A stretch of 64,000 bases of DNA from positions 13,590,258 through 13,654,257 of the forward strand of contig JAQFVV010000013.1 of NCBI GenBank assembly GCA_028023455.1, written 5' to 3'. The position numbers were made by a program, and so were the translations under genes. This DNA is from Epiperipatus broadwayi. Taxonomy: Eukaryota; Onychophora; Udeonychophora; Euonychophora; Peripatidae. This document shows positions 48,060 to 60,959 of this stretch, one piece after another. Every line of letters begins with the position of its first letter. Position 1 is the stretch's first letter. The notes beneath the pieces are model-generated. The model had not been told where the DNA came from, did not search any database, and saw only the letters and a program-made list of their open reading frames with translations.

Positions 48060-49485
48060 TCTTTCATATTTTATTTATTTAAATCAATTATTTTCCACAA
48101 ATCAGCCTGAAGGTCATATGGGGTGCATGAAGTTGGTCACAAGTTCTTGTCTTGCTTAGTTTCTTCCTATAAGATTGGGATAGAGATATGCTGTTGGGAT
48201 TGTGTACTGCTTCACATCTCATAAGCCACAGGTTGAAAGCAAGGAAGGTTGAGCTTCTCACAGTGGTGAAATCTCCATTATTGACATTGTATCTAATTAG
48301 GATAGTTAGTGGTTGCTTGATTTGGTATGTTGCTTGAATTGTGTTTTGGAAATCCTGAAGAGAACTGCATTGTTCTGAAATATGGGTTATGGTATCCTCT
48401 TTTCTCTTGCATAGTGGGAAAATAGGGTCTATGTTTTTAAAGCCTCTGCGATACACCAGAAACCAGTTAGTAAGTAAAGCTTCCAAGTTTGTTTTGATTA
48501 GAAAATCATAGAATTTAGGTTCAGGAAACTATCTTTTGAACTTCTTTAGTATTCTATGATTGATGATGTTCCACAATGTGGAATCTGATTCAAGTAATTT
48601 TTTAGTTAAGCGATATGCTTCTTAGTAGGTTATTTTTATTGTATTGTTCTGAGGAAGGTTGAGAGTGTCTTTTGTTATTTCTGCCCTTAATTTTGTTATC
48701 CATAATGGTGGTGTTGTGTCCATGGGCTTATCTTACTGTGTGGGTTAATTTGAGAAATGACTGCACTTAATTTGTATATTAGGTTATATGTTTGCTGATA
48801 CCTGGTTTTTTTGATGGGATACAAAGACAAATTGACTTGGCATGACTTTGCATCTTGGAAAGGCTTATTGTGACTGTCTTTCCTTTCCAGAATAGGTAGG
48901 AGCAAAGTGAGTTGATTTTAGCTATGAATCTATTGGTGTACTTAATGAATGTAATGTAATGTGTTATTCTAGGAAAGACCAACATATTCATGAGAGTGGT
49001 TTTGGCATGTAATTATAAATATATTTTTGCTAATGACTTTGTTATCTTATTTACTGTCTCCAGCATGACTTCTTGTATCTCTTCCCTCCTTTGAAACAGG
49101 GAAAGGTACATAGGGATTCCTAGATATTTCTGAGGCTTCACTGAGAATTGTGATGTTACTGTTTTCCCGGAAGAAAGTCTCCACACTGATGACTTGTTCA
49201 AATTAAAGGAGAGTCCTGATTTTTTTGAGAATTTTTAAATGATTTTAATATGGCTGAGGGTAGAAACACAGTCAGGTCATTCATGTATGCAATATGTGTT
49301 ATGCTTTTGCCAGTCTCCCCAGAGCCAAGGAAGTTTTTCATCCACTGTCTTAAGGAAGGGGTTGATATAGATTGCAAATAGTAGCACACTGATCCCTGGG
49401 GAATCGATTTCATGGGTGCGAAGGATTCTGAGATCTTTCCAGATTACGCAAAACCTATTTGGCATGCTGACATCAAGTGGATTTT
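48060..49485 (-). pseudogene. L1/Tx1-like LINE, RT and C-terminal zinc motif, decayed
   Basis: In order on the minus strand: 'LLFAIYINPFLKTVDEKLPW' and 'HIAYMNDLTVFL' (49400-49250) are the RT palm with a mutated YADD box. 'MNKSSVWRLS' and 'KYLGIPMYLSLFQRREEIQE' (49200-49080) are the 'KYLGI' block. 'MNMLVFPRITHYITFIKY' and 'SYLFWKGK' (48990-48850) follow. Finally 'FPLCKRKEDTITHISEQC' (48440-48380) is a CX2C..H..C zinc motif, normally CPLC, at the C-terminus. Several frame shifts separate them. The 5' half is missing, cut near 49490. Confidence 0.75.
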
Positions 49486-49499
49486 TAAATCTTAGTTTA

Positions 49500-49975
49500 A
49501 GTTAAAAATATGAGTTTTTTATTTAACACCTAAGGGTTTAAAGATTTTACCCCCTAAATCCTTTCTGTAGAAGGATGGATTCAGATCTCCATTGGAAGTC
49601 CAGTTTTTTCAATGAATCGAATGACAGCGATGACAGTGCAGATTTCAGCATAGAATCCATAAGCAAAAATAAGGTGATGGAAAAGTCTAAAAATATGATA
49701 AGACTTTGAAATTTCTCAATACAAAGCTAGATAATGATAATATAGAAGTACATATGAAGTTAGAGAACTTAAATCAAAAAAGTTATGTTTCAAAATGTTG
49801 ATAGTACAGAGATTGAGAATTTTGAAAATTTTAACATTAACGGTAAAAATAAAGATAAGTACGTAAATAATGGCAGCAATTTTATGGAGGATATAGATTA
49901 TAGAGAGATAGACATACCTTCTGTGAACACAAATCCAAAGTATTCTAAGAAGTCTTTTGTCCAAACAACATAATA
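49500..49975 (+). pseudogene. Acidic Ser/Asp-rich frame, possible transposase N-terminus
   Basis: An ATG at 49574 opens 'MDSDLHWKSSFFNESNDSDD' and continues acidic until frame shifts. A second piece (49785-49973) begins 'MFQNVDSTEIENFENFNING'. Such acidic starts are common in piggyBac-type transposases. Just upstream, 'ttaacacctaagggttta' could be a TTAA site and terminal repeat. No DDD catalytic domain and no opposite end are visible, so the assignment is weak. Confidence 0.28.
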
Positions 49976-50469
49976 GATCTCATTTTATAAAACATGTTTT
50001 GATTAGTGCTACTAATTATTTATACATATAAAAGGCATATGTTCTAGTTTTTTTTAAAAAAAGTAAAATAATTAAATAATTGAAAGAAGAAAAAAACACT
50101 AAGGAGTATACATTATGTATGCACAACCACATAAGAAAAATTAAAATAACTTTTTAAAATATTTTTTTATCACTTTATTGCTTCATCTTTTGCTTTGTAT
50201 TTGTTTAATCATGAAGGATATGATCATCTTAAATAGTTATTTGGTTTTATTATAAAGCTTCCATTCCTGCACAAAACATCTAGTCTTTTTCTTAATTCCT
50301 ATTTTAACAATGCAAATTAACTAACTTTTTTTTCTTATTAAAAGTCAATTCATCTATCACTTATTTTATTATCAGATAAATAATTTTCTAAATATATAAG
50401 TTAAAACAACAAATCTTAAAGCTGCAAACAATATGTAGATATATAAAATAATTATGTTAATACATTTAA

Positions 50470-50600
50470 AAAATATATGTTTAAAACCTCCACTACACCA
50501 AACATTCTGGAAATATATGAAAAAAGACATCTGAAGAAGATAAATGACTCCAAGATAGATAGTCATTTCATGTTGAACCAGCACTCATTATTTGGCTCAG
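50470..50600 (+). pseudogene. Decayed dispersed coding-like repeat, copy 2
   Basis: The plus frame reads 'TSTTPNILEIYEKRHLKKIN' and aligns at DNA level with 24.27-24.37 kb. The frame continues to 50689, but the last part runs into the HH3 insertion, so the true coding remnant is shorter. Unknown family. Confidence 0.4.
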
Positions 50601-50655
50601 ATTTCAATTTCTCATATACAACTTTATCAATACCAAATTACAACACATTGATTTA

Positions 50656-50930
50656 TTGTATAAATTGCATATTGTTGCTAAATCGGTAATAAATTGAGAG
50701 GTTGCCAATCTCTCACATGCACCTACTGTTGCTTCTCAGACAGCCAATTATATATATATAAAAAGTTAAGTAGAAAAGAGGGTGGGACCATCCTTTTCTT
50801 ATCAAAAACTCTGTCATGCGTTTCGGCTTGATTGCTCTTCAGACTGCTGTCTTAACACCTGATTGGCTGTCTGAGAAGCAACAGTAGGAACATGCAAGAG
50901 ATTGGCAATCTCTCAATTTATTACCAATTT
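50656..50930 (-). mobile_element. HH3 element with TSD
   Basis: Arms of about 65 bp (50685-50749 and 50859-50925) are inverted copies containing 'gttgcttctcagacagcca'. The centre holds a ribozyme-like core on the minus strand. 'aacacattgattta' at 50642-50655 and 50931-50944 is a perfect 14-bp TSD. The central block aligns with the arms of the 3.2 kb element. Confidence 0.78.
50807..50848 (-). ncRNA. Degenerate hammerhead-like core (HH3)
   Basis: Minus strand: CUGAAGA (50836-50842), 'gcaatcaagcc', GAAAC (50820-50824), loop, GAC (50813-50815). One added G would give a GGC/GCC stem II. The triplet GAC is not cleavable, but the aligned 3.2 kb copy has GUC. Stem I pairs at four of six positions. 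This may be a decayed ribozyme or chance, so confidence is low. Confidence 0.35.
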
Positions 50931-50949
50931 AACACATTGATTTACAAGA

Positions 50950-52100
50950 ATGACTAATAATTTCCGTTTCATCGTGAAATGTGCATTTTGGGGCTCATTT
51001 GCCTTTTTTAATTGTCTTTGTTCTTATTTTCCAAGAATATGTGGTAAAATGTGGATTTTAAATATATCTTTAAACAAAAGTATGGAAAATGAGAGATGAG
51101 TTTGAGTTTTTACTTATTTATGTATACTTAAAAATTAAATATATTAATCCTTATTTGAGGAATGAATTTATATCTGGACCAGGTGCAATCTTCAGTTTAA
51201 TAAAAGATTAATAATAATTATGTATGTATTTACATGAAGTGGTTGGCTTTAAAGTTGTGAGTGCAGAACATTTGATATTTGTAAATTTACAACTAATAAT
51301 ATGTTTAAAAGAGGTGGGGGGGGGGGATAAGCTACTAAATATTAACTGTACTGGATTTTTTTTTTTATTAAATTATTTCTCATTTAATCAACCATATCGT
51401 TTATCATTTAGAAAAATAAGATCTTAATAGATAGTAATTAATACAATTACTTATATGCCATGATCTGAGTTCAAGTTCAACTATGACCTTTGGAATATTT
51501 TTGCAATAATGCTTGATTTAGAAATTTTTCCCAGTTAGTGATCATTACTAGCCATTGTTGATAAGTAAATAAGTAAGCGAAGAATAAAAGTGATTTATTA
51601 ATCTGGAGTGATCAAATAAAGATAATGTCTTGATTATAATAGCAAATATATGATTGATTAATATACTATGGTTTTGCTAGTGATTAAGATTGTTACTCCT
51701 TAAGAAAAATTTCACAGTGTAAAGGTTCATCTATTATATCCATAACTTAGGATGCAAATCTGGGTGAAACATGGCCATATTTTTAATTATTTGAAGATTT
51801 CTGAAGAAATATGAAGGATTTTTTTAGGCCAATCAAGCTAAGTCATTCAACTCCTGGCCAACAAATGATTCTGTAGCTGTCTATAAGTAGACGAATGATT
51901 AGAGAACAAAAATTGGATTATAATAAGATGGATTTCATTCACTGAAGACAGTGTCACACTTTTACTAGTGTTGACCCCATATTTTATAATTAGATTTAAT
52001 CTCATCAATACACTTTTGGAGAAAATATTAAAAACAATTTTTTAAAAACATATGTATTTAAAAAATTACAATATAGGAAATATCAAGCATGAGCATTACC
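50950..52100. other. AT-rich stretch with a G tract
   Basis: A run of about ten G lies at about 51315-51325. No gene supported. Confidence 0.5.
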
Positions 52101-53110
52101 ATATTTCTAATTAGATGATTTAACCACTTTGTATTTGCACTTTTAACTAAGACAATGTATTGTGTTGTGTACTGTAACATAATATCTATTACACAAACTC
52201 CATTTATAGTTTAACATATTTATTATTCATATTTACATTAAGATTATTACAAGAATATGCAGTTCATAGTTTTATTGATGCTCCTTATATTCTTGCTCAT
52301 GCAACAAATAATTGTCAGAATGCTGTTTATTTGGCCTGAATTGCTTCATTCTGATGTCACTTTAACTTGGTGAGCTTGATTTCCACATGGCAGTGATTTA
52401 CTGCTATATGTTGTCTTGACTCTTGGATACTGTCATACCCTTCTGTATTTGACTCTTGTCCACTTCTACTCTATTTCTGCTGCCATCTTAACTGCTGTAG
52501 CTAAGGTCAAAACACTATCTGTGAAGTCATACCATATATATGCACATACAGTATACAGACTTAAGGTAGGTGTTACCTTACTTCATCTTCAATGTTGGAG
52601 ATAAACTTGTGTATTCCTTCTGATGCAATGCCTTATATGGTGAATGGTAGTCAGATGGCAACGTCTTCACATCTAAGCTGTCTTCTTCTGATATGCTTAC
52701 AAGAGCTTGTACAACATAGCTAGGCTATGCTATATATCGATAGGATATTTTTTGTACTGACATGTTCATTGCTATCTGCTATATGCCATTGTGCATGTGT
52801 GTGCTATCATATCTTTTATTATAGAATACTTACATTTTATACAGATTTAGAAGACGAGGGGACTTTTATGAGAACAGTCCCCACTACTTCATTTATATTA
52901 CTGATTATATTCTATTGGAGCTAATGGTTTTGCTTCTGGCTAAATCTATTAAGTATAGTTTTATTGTGATGTTTAATAATAATTAAATGATTTATTGTTA
53001 GTGAGTTTGTAAAAAGTTCTAGCATTGGATGAGGCCGAGGAGAATCGCGTGTTACGAACTTAAGCTTCGTAGTCAGTCATTCTACACTACATCAAAGTAC
53101 GCAGGATAAT
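52100..53110. other. Unassigned stretch with higher GC
   Basis: Between about 52.3 and 53.1 kb base composition is visibly less AT-rich, and 53025-53065 is locally GC-rich ('gatgaggccgaggagaat'). Frames of 60-65 codons exist but have no recognisable domain. It may be an unrecognised mobile element, such as an LTR or gag remnant, but I cannot support a call. Confidence 0.35.
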
Positions 53111-53483
53111 AGTGACGATTTTTTGTTGCAAAATAATCATATTTGTATACATTTATACATAACCACACATATTCTTTACATGTTTGTCAAGAATTTCTTT
53201 GTAATAAATGAATTAACATTTAGCTGTAAACATTATGTCCAAAATTTAGATTCAGTAATAATAATTTGTAATAATTGTTTTTTATTTATTTAGAACTATT
53301 CCATTATTCAGCAGTTCGTCTAATAAATATTAATTATCTAAATGCCATATATAATAGTTTTTGCTATTTATTACAAGTGAAGTATTTATAATATTAACAC
53401 TGTAATCATTTTTACCCAGCCAAGAATATTTTGCGGTTTTTTATATTGTAAACAGCTGGTAGTATTATTAGTTTATCATTTCT

Positions 53484-53669
53484 TTACTTTGACAATTTAA
53501 CTGTTAACTCTTCCAATTTTGTTTCCGAAATATTTCCAACAACATTCTTGGCGTCACTTGAATTAAAAACTCTAAAATTATTTTTTGAAATTAGATTGTT
53601 TTGTTTATCATTATTCTTAAATTTATCAGCAATAACGATCAACGTTCTATTTAACCATCTTTCTAACAC
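53484..53669 (-). other. Short open frame of unknown nature
   Basis: A 61-codon minus frame, 'MLERWLNRTLIVIADKFKNN' through 'SETKLEELTVKLSK', has fairly protein-like composition (charged, balanced) for this window. No family is recognised and no upstream coding is seen. It could be chance or a fragment. Confidence 0.2.
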
Positions 53670-53824
53670 ATTACTATATATGTAAAGCGTATGTAAATCG
53701 GATATCTAGGTTACTTTCGGTAAGTTAATCTATATTAATATATACATACGCAAATACGTTTGAAGTTGTCATTTTGGTTACGTTATTAAAAATAATAGAA
53801 TTGATCCGGAGCTCATAAGATTTT

Positions 53825-53910
53825 GAGCTCTAGAAATGGCAGAAAAGCACTGGGATCTATGGATCTTGAACTTCAGAGTTTGTCACTCTGCCACTGGATC
53901 AAACCTCATA
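53825..53910 (-). mobile_element. tRNA-derived SINE fragment (family S-B-like)
   Basis: The minus strand has 'cagtggcagagtgacaaac' (A-box-like) and 'gaagttcaagatcc' (B-box-like), with order and spacing like the 28.6 and 36.06 kb copies. Confidence 0.45.
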
Positions 53911-54672
53911 GGATGGTTATAATATGAAATCTAATTTATTATTAAAATGTATAATGCGTAGAAAGTTTGGGGATCAAAGAAGAAGTGATCAGCGAGCAAA
54001 AAGTGGACTCTATAATTAAGAATAATAAATTTACTTATAAAAATGTATAACAGGTTGAATTGTATTAAGAGGTAATTAGATGAAAACTGTACCAGTGATG
54101 ATTATTTTGTAGATAGCTTTATCTAGTTTCTGATACCTGACATCAAGTAGAAAAATATTACTTTCTTTATCTTACACTATATGTATAAACAAGAGTAGCT
54201 TTTTGCTTAGGGCTATCTATAATAAGCTTGAATAATCAACTATCAAATAGTAATGCATTTCAATTAGACTATTTTCTGGCATTTTTTTTTTTTTTATCAA
54301 TGACAACTTTGAATCAAATCTAGAATCAAAAGTTAGTTATGCATCTGACAACTGTCTTTAATTACTTTTTATCTATCTAACTAAAAGCTTGAAAATCAAA
54401 AAAACTTTTTAAGAATTTTGAAGGAAGCCAACTTGTTTGTATAGTTATATAGACCCACCCTCAGATCAGTAATTACATATTTTAGTTTCCTCATTTATTT
54501 CATAATTTAACATAATATTAAAGCAAATAGTTAGCAAGATTGTAGTAAGAAAAACAAACTACTGCATGGCAAAGCCTTCTCTAGAAACTCACCCTAGAAG
54601 TATATCAAACTAATAGACTATTAATAGATGAATTACTCAATTGTTATTAATTTTCTTCCTTTCTGAGCCAAC

Positions 54673-54841
54673 ATAATATCTGGTAATTAATGAATATACT
54701 CACAGAAAAGGTTTTTTTTTATTATTATTTAGCCATAATATGATATAGTAAATATATTGAATGCATGTTAAGCAGTAATAAAGCTAAATATTAAAAAAAC
54801 TACCTTTTCTGTGAGTATATTAATTAATTACCAGATATTAT
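54673..54841. repeat. Fold-back element with arms of about 40 bp
   Basis: Arms 54673-54712 and 54802-54841 are near-perfect inverted copies around an AT-rich loop of about 90 bp. Size and form suggest a small non-autonomous DNA transposon. No clear TSD. Confidence 0.8.
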
Positions 54842-55329
54842 ATAGATGAATTAATATAACTTTTCTCCTTGATTTTTCTTTCCAATAATAGCTAATAATC
54901 TGATCAATAATTGGATAGTTATCTAGGTTCAACTTGCTAGTTCTACTGCTGAAATTTCTGAACTAGAAGAGAGGTTTGCAAATAATCATAATAATAATAA
55001 TTTATGACAAGAAACATATTTAACGAGCACTTTAAATTGCCATTATTTAAGATTTTTTTAGAACACACAAAAATATCAATATCTATCTTTTGTAAACCCA
55101 ATTATTTTTGGAGTTTTAACAAAATGATAATATATTAAAAATTTCTGGATTGATTTTCAATCAAGTAAAATAATAATAATATATATAATCAATTGAATGA
55201 GATGTTGCATTCAAGCTATCACTTGGAACATGGTTTTAAGAGCTGGTTTTGGAGCTTAGCATACTCACAGTAGCAATAGTTGCTCTGAATGAAGAAGTTA
55301 GACTTTTTTTAAAGCTTTTGATATGGGTT

Positions 55330-55850
55330 ATTGAATTTAAATCTAATAATCCTAATTATTTTAAAAAGCAAACTATAACAATTTTTCTTATCTAAGAAAC
55401 AGAATAGTGGATAATTCTGATATATAAAAAGCAGAACATAACATGGATAATTATGAATTTTTAAAAAATGAAGTACAAGACAAATAATTTTTATTTTAGA
55501 AGCACAGTATAAGATGGATAATCCTAAATATCTAAAAATTAGAATATAAAAAGGATAATACTAGATATGTAAGAAGCAGAGAATAAAGTGAATAATCCTA
55601 GCCACTTAAAAAGTTAAGTATAAGATGGATAATAAAGAGGCAAATTATAAAATAGATAATTCTAGTTATTTAATAACTAGACTATAAAATGGAGAATTGA
55701 GAATTTTAGTTATATAAGAAGCAGAATATAAAATGAATAATTGATATTTTCAGAGCAAAATATTAGAAGGATAAACCTATTTTGTTAAGAAAATGGTTAA
55801 TCCTAGTTACTTAAGAAGTAGTTTATAAGATACATAATTCTAGTTAAGCA
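55330..55850. repeat. Degenerate minisatellite, period about 38 bp
   Basis: Roughly thirteen units of the form 'ataagatggataatcctag' followed by 'ttatttaagaagcagaat', with many substitutions and indels. No coding. Confidence 0.75.
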
Positions 55851-56049
55851 CTGTTAAGTTGAAGACAAAAAAAAGCATAAAAAAATAAAAACTTTGTATA
55901 ATATCTATTGTATTTTTTTATATGTAACTAATAAATCAAAATGAATAGTATCAAATAGATGGCATACCTATATTTAGAAATAAAAATATGCAAAACAATT
56001 TTCAATCATTGAAAATCATTTTCAATAAACTTTCCAAGAAAAATTATTT

Positions 56050-56545
56050 TGCTCAATAAATTCCTAGAGCAAAATATTACAATGTCTGTTATAATGCATT
56101 ATAATCTGTTGAAATTCTATAAACATGATGGATTAGCTCATCATCAAACATTATCAATCCACTGCAGGATGAAGGTTTCTCAAAGTTCAATCCATCTTCT
56201 CCAATCTTTAGCTTCTCTTTCCACATCACCCCTGCACATCTTATTTCATCCATATATTTCACATGTGGTCTCTTTCTGGGTTTTTTACAATCTCTTGGGA
56301 TCCAGTTTAAGATTTCAATTGTCCATCTATTATCATCTCTTCCAGCAATATGTCATGCCCAACTCCACTTGTCTTTTAATTTTTTCAATGAGGTCAGTAA
56401 CACCTGTTTGTTCTCTTACCCATATATTGCATTTTTCATCTCTTCTTGTTACTCCCAATATGCATTTATTCTTTGAGTGGTCTGAAGTCTCTATTAAGTG
56501 TTCAAGTCTCAGATCCATAAGTAATAACTGGTAAAACCCATTTAT
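56050..56545 (-). pseudogene. LINE C-terminal region, partly open
   Basis: Minus strand: 'LGVTRRDEKCNIWVREQTGV' then 'TDLIEKIKRQ' (56470-56370). In another phase follow 'DNRWTIEILNWIPRDCKKP' and 'RKRPHVKYMDEIRCAG' (56335-56220). This is the conserved post-RT tail of RTE/Jockey-type LINEs ('R.RN.WIREQT.V.DII..IK..KW.WAGHIARR.DNRW'). The 161-codon plus frame at 56049-56534 is the antisense shadow. Truncated at both ends. Same family as 41.67-42.27 kb. Confidence 0.75.
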
Positions 56546-57249
56546 TAAAAATATTCCTTTTCAAACACATAGGCATATTTCCTTTTAGTATCAAGTTATT
56601 TCTACAAAAAGCACTCCAAACAAGTTTAATTCTATGATTAATTTCTTCCATTATGTTCCAATGAAACTATTATAAGAATATATCTGTGCAAATATTGGAA
56701 GAAAGAGATTATTTTTTAATGTGGTGAAACCAAAGCAAGTGGTCTGAATAGAAGTGAACTTTAATGAAAAAAAGACACACTAAGGGAAAATTATGAGATT
56801 GTGATTACAATTGACTTCAGTTATGCTAAATATGAGCAGACAAGACTGGATTATAAAAGCATATTTGAAAGTGAACTTATCATAAATTTAGATAATGAGA
56901 AGATATGATGAGCATCAGTGAAGGATTGGAAGGTCTGTCAAAATGTTATAATGAACATATATGTGATCTTAAAAAATGGAAGAAAAAAACAAATGCTATA
57001 GCTTTAAAAGTTGAAAAGTGATGAATAAATATTAAGAAACAATGATGTTTAAGTTGTTAATCTATATGACAATAGGATTAATGTATATGCTTCCACTTCT
57101 TTTGTTATAATCTTTGACTTTAGTTTTTTCCCCTCTTTTAGCCAAGAAAATACAAGAAATAGTTTTTTGAGTAAAGATGTGATTTACATATTACTTTTAA
57201 TTAATTTGTTCAATGACTTAATTAATGGAAAATACACTAATTATAACTA

Positions 57250-58295
57250 ACTGATTTCCCACCAAAATTGTTTTATATAATATAACTTGTACATGATGAA
57301 ATGAGAGGGAGTGTCATTACTGATAATGGAAAATCTGAGTTATGAAATAAAAATTAGTATGAAGTAGTTGAAATTTTATATCCAATATTATAATAATAGT
57401 CTTAAAAATATTCAATAAGTTTATTGCTCAGAAGTTAAAAAGTTCAATTACAAAAGATAGAAATGGAGTTGTAATCTACTGACTCCAAATTTCATTGTAT
57501 TACTGTACTAGGGCATAATATTTTGAATGCAATCTATAAAAATTTGGTGAAGTAATTATAGTTCAAACAACTCATATGCTGTTAGGTACATATATATTTT
57601 GCTGCTGGAAAATATTTTCCAACTCATTAATAAATGATATATAACTAAATTCAATTTATTACATCTATTTATAATAATATATTTTTAACAATTAGAAAAA
57701 TTTCTATCTAATTACATTTGGGAAATCACCAAGGCATAGTTGTTAATAATTTACAACTAATGGCCATGACTCTTAATAAAACTGAACACTGTCAGCCATA
57801 TTGGATTGTCTTCTGAAAGATCTGATACTATTTTCTGGTAATAGCTTTTACTATTTTGAGCTCGATCATGCCTGACTACATTCTACCAAATAGAGGGCAA
57901 CACATGTTATTATCAAAGTAATTGCTAAACTTGAGCATATTTTTTGTGACAGAAATAGTCTGTGTTTACAATTTAAAGATTATATCAGTCACTTTAAAAA
58001 AGTATATTATTGATTGTCTTTTTTGGGAAGATATGATAAACAAAGTGTTCAGTTTTTTTAGAAAGAAATGTTTACTGCAGATGAAGACAATATCACAAAT
58101 TATCAAATAAAGTCTAATGGATCAATGTGTACTATACGAAGATATATTTGTGGTTCACAGATAGATTTTGTATTGTCATCACAAGCGTGTTTTTAATGTA
58201 TTACTATTATTTACTTTGTCTCCAACTTTTTTTTTTTGGACTTGTGATGGCCATACTTGTTTGTGAGTGGCTACTTTTGTTGATGATAATGTAAT
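57250..58295 (+). pseudogene. Decayed LINE fragment with 3' end
   Basis: 'VHDEMRGSVITDNGK' (57288-57335) matches the RT block 'FHD.M.G.V...G..S', also seen as 'SHDRMRGNVTT' at 61.5 kb. 58130-58290 aligns with 62805-62945 ('ttcacagat.g.ttcgta', 'tgatggcca.act', 'gagtggct'), a shared 3' end. The middle is unreadable. Confidence 0.5.
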
Positions 58296-58299
58296 GATG

Positions 58300-60030
58300 A
58301 ATTTAGTTAAATTGGGATAGAAAATAAACATTAAAAAATTTAAAAAAACAAAACAAAATATATCTGCAACTAATGTTAAAAAAAATTAAAACATTTTTTA
58401 TTCTAAGATTGACTATATATAAAATTACGTTGTACAATATGTAATCATATTGATCATGTGCTGGAGCAATGCCTTTGTTGAACCATATATAATCTTTTCT
58501 CACATTGCAATCATAAAAGTTCACCACAATCTATAAATATCAGTATTCTTATGATAACCAAAGTATTACAAGTGCTTAGCTTGAATAAAGATATTTTTAA
58601 CTAATGTATCCCTTTCTGGCTTAAATGTTTTAACATTTATTTTAAAAATTACCATATTAATTATATAATTTTTATCTCAATTATTAAATTTAAACTTAAC
58701 TCTTTGAACCATTGAGTGTTTATCAGGGTTTTTTTTAATTATTTTTAAATCAGATAACAGTGTAATACAAAAACAATATTGTAACATTTAAATCTTTACC
58801 CAAGTAAGAGAAATGCAATCTTTTACCTCACTTCAATAATAGGTTGTCTTTTAAAGCTATAGGAGATACATCTGCTGATTAATTTAGAAATGTAAGAACA
58901 CATATTTCTTAGTTTAAATGAACTAAAAATATTCCTTGAAGTTACACGCAATGATGATATTTTCAGGCTAGGGAGAATCACTAAAAGAACAGGTGTTTTC
59001 TATTTTGTGAGAGAAATTTTGTTTTTTTGTGCTAGTGATATAAAATAATTAAAATTTTTATGATGTTATTTGTACTTGTAAAATAATTAGTGAGGCATAG
59101 TAATAGTAAGTACTTTTATTTATTTACAAATTTCATTCATTGTATAGTTGAATTAGAAGGGCATTGTAGCATGGTTATAATGTATCTGTTGAGACTATTA
59201 TGATTTGGATTTGAATCTCAACTTTTCATGTTCTAACTAATCATCTCATTTCCCCCTTAGCTACCATTCAATAAATAAATAAATAGGTATCAATTATTAA
59301 CTAAAGAGAAAAATAAGAAGGAAAAGCCCAAACCATCATCACTTATTAATTATTGGTCAGTAATGTCTTCTCCTACACTATCTCTTTATTTGAGAGCTTA
59401 TCAATAGAACTTTTCCTTGAAATGGACTATTTAAAGGCAGTTTTGCTAACTCTTTCCCTATAATTCAGTAGTCTTATGAAATGTTGGAGGTTCACAATTT
59501 TTTTTTTTGTTTTTATAAATTTGTGTACTTGAGCTTCCTGTGTTGTCATTTTAAATAATTTCCAATTTAACAAAATACATTATGAAGAAATTAGCTGGAA
59601 ATTCCAGTGCATTTTTTTTAGCCTTTTTCACACACTTTTGAAAGTATGGTGTATTAATTCTATATTTTGGAGAGATATGTTGATTATCATAAATCTATAA
59701 ATTTTTTTGTCTGTTAACACTATTTTTGTCCTGGCATGAACTCATTCTGTCTACTTTAAAATGTAATGCAATCATTTAAAAATATTATTTTCAATATCTT
59801 TTATCCAAGCTTTTCTCACGTAAGATACAAAAAATTAATTATCCTTTTTCAAAAATAATTTTCTCCATCTATAAAGTTGATTTAAAAACTAAATACAATA
59901 TGAAATAAATTCAGACTTATTTGTTAATTAATTTGATCTCACCCATATGATTTATACCTGCAGATAACTTGTTTAACTTTTGGACTTTACAACATCAGTC
60001 CTTGTAATGAGTCTTATTTAATATTAAATC
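58300..60030. other. AT-rich stretch, nothing recognised
   Basis: No supported gene or repeat. Confidence 0.5.
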
Positions 60031-60036
60031 TTAAAG

Positions 60037-60233
60037 TAAAATAGAAATTCATACAATACTACAACACTAGCCTAAACAACAAAATTTTACTAAAATTCTT
60101 ACATAGCCATGATTTCATCTATTAACAAATTACACCTTCCCAAATTATTATTAGATGCAACCATGGTTGTGTAAAAATTTTAGTAAAATTTTGTTTTTGC
60201 TAGTATTATAGTGTTGTATGAATTTCTATTTTA
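60037..60233. repeat. Fold-back element with arms of about 73 bp
   Basis: 60037-60111 and 60161-60233 are inverted copies with few mismatches ('atagaaattcatacaa', 'aaaattttactaaaatt'), around a 49-bp loop. It is a probable MITE-like element. No TSD was identified with confidence. Confidence 0.8.
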
Positions 60234-60521
60234 TTTTTAATTGCTGGAATAGTGTTAGGCAGTATTTTAAATCTTATTTTTGCACCGGTATAAATTTAAA
60301 TTGTTCAAACTCAAAATATTAGTATTTAATTTTTACAAAAAATTTCATTAAGCCATTTATTCATTATTTTAGTTCAAAATTAATCATTTTATAATTTTAT
60401 TTATTGAAGACATACTCTGGGTATCCTCTTTCTATTCAATTGAAATATTAATGGGATCATCAGAAGCAGTAGCCATTCACAAATTAGTACAGCTATTCTA
60501 CCTTCAAGAAAAAAATATCGA

Positions 60522-60605
60522 AAGACAAATAATAATAATATATTAATAATAATAATAATAATGATGATGATGATGATGGTGATGATGATAATGATGATAA
60601 AACAA
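60522..60605. repeat. Trinucleotide microsatellite (TAA then ATG)
   Basis: TAA units are followed by ATG/GTG units. It creates the Ile-rich run inside the 157-codon minus frame at 60401-60874, which I do not call a gene. Confidence 0.9.
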
Positions 60606-60959
60606 TGGAATTCTTTAGACTGTGTTATGAATACAAGTACATTTATTCTAGATGGGTTCACAATAAAAAAGAACCAGGACTGGTTTTCTGATAATGATCT
60701 TATTATTAATAATTTAATTAAATAAAAATATCTGGCATTTTCTTCTTGAGAACAATTTAAATATGGAACTTTATAATAAATATAGAGGTCTGAAGGCACA
60801 AGTTCAATGTCCAATAAAAAAACTTCAAAAATGATTGGTGAATTAAAACTGCAAAGAAGATACAAATAACTCACTGATCATAGATCTTTTTTGACACCCT
60901 AAAAGCAATATATGGATTTGAAAAACTGTCAGAATCATATTAAATCCAATAATGGTATT

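Noticed and set aside
54110-54150. A further HH1 hammerhead on the minus strand ('agaaactagat')
   Set aside because: Only a GAAAC-UA-like piece is shared. The CTGANGA box, stem II and flanking HH1 landmarks are not present.
56049-56534. The longest open frame in the window (161 codons, plus strand)
   Set aside because: The minus strand carries clear LINE post-RT motifs at the same place, so the plus frame is an antisense shadow.
60401-60874. 157-codon minus-strand frame with a long Ile run
   Set aside because: It spans a TAA/ATG microsatellite, and the flanks have no recognisable domain.
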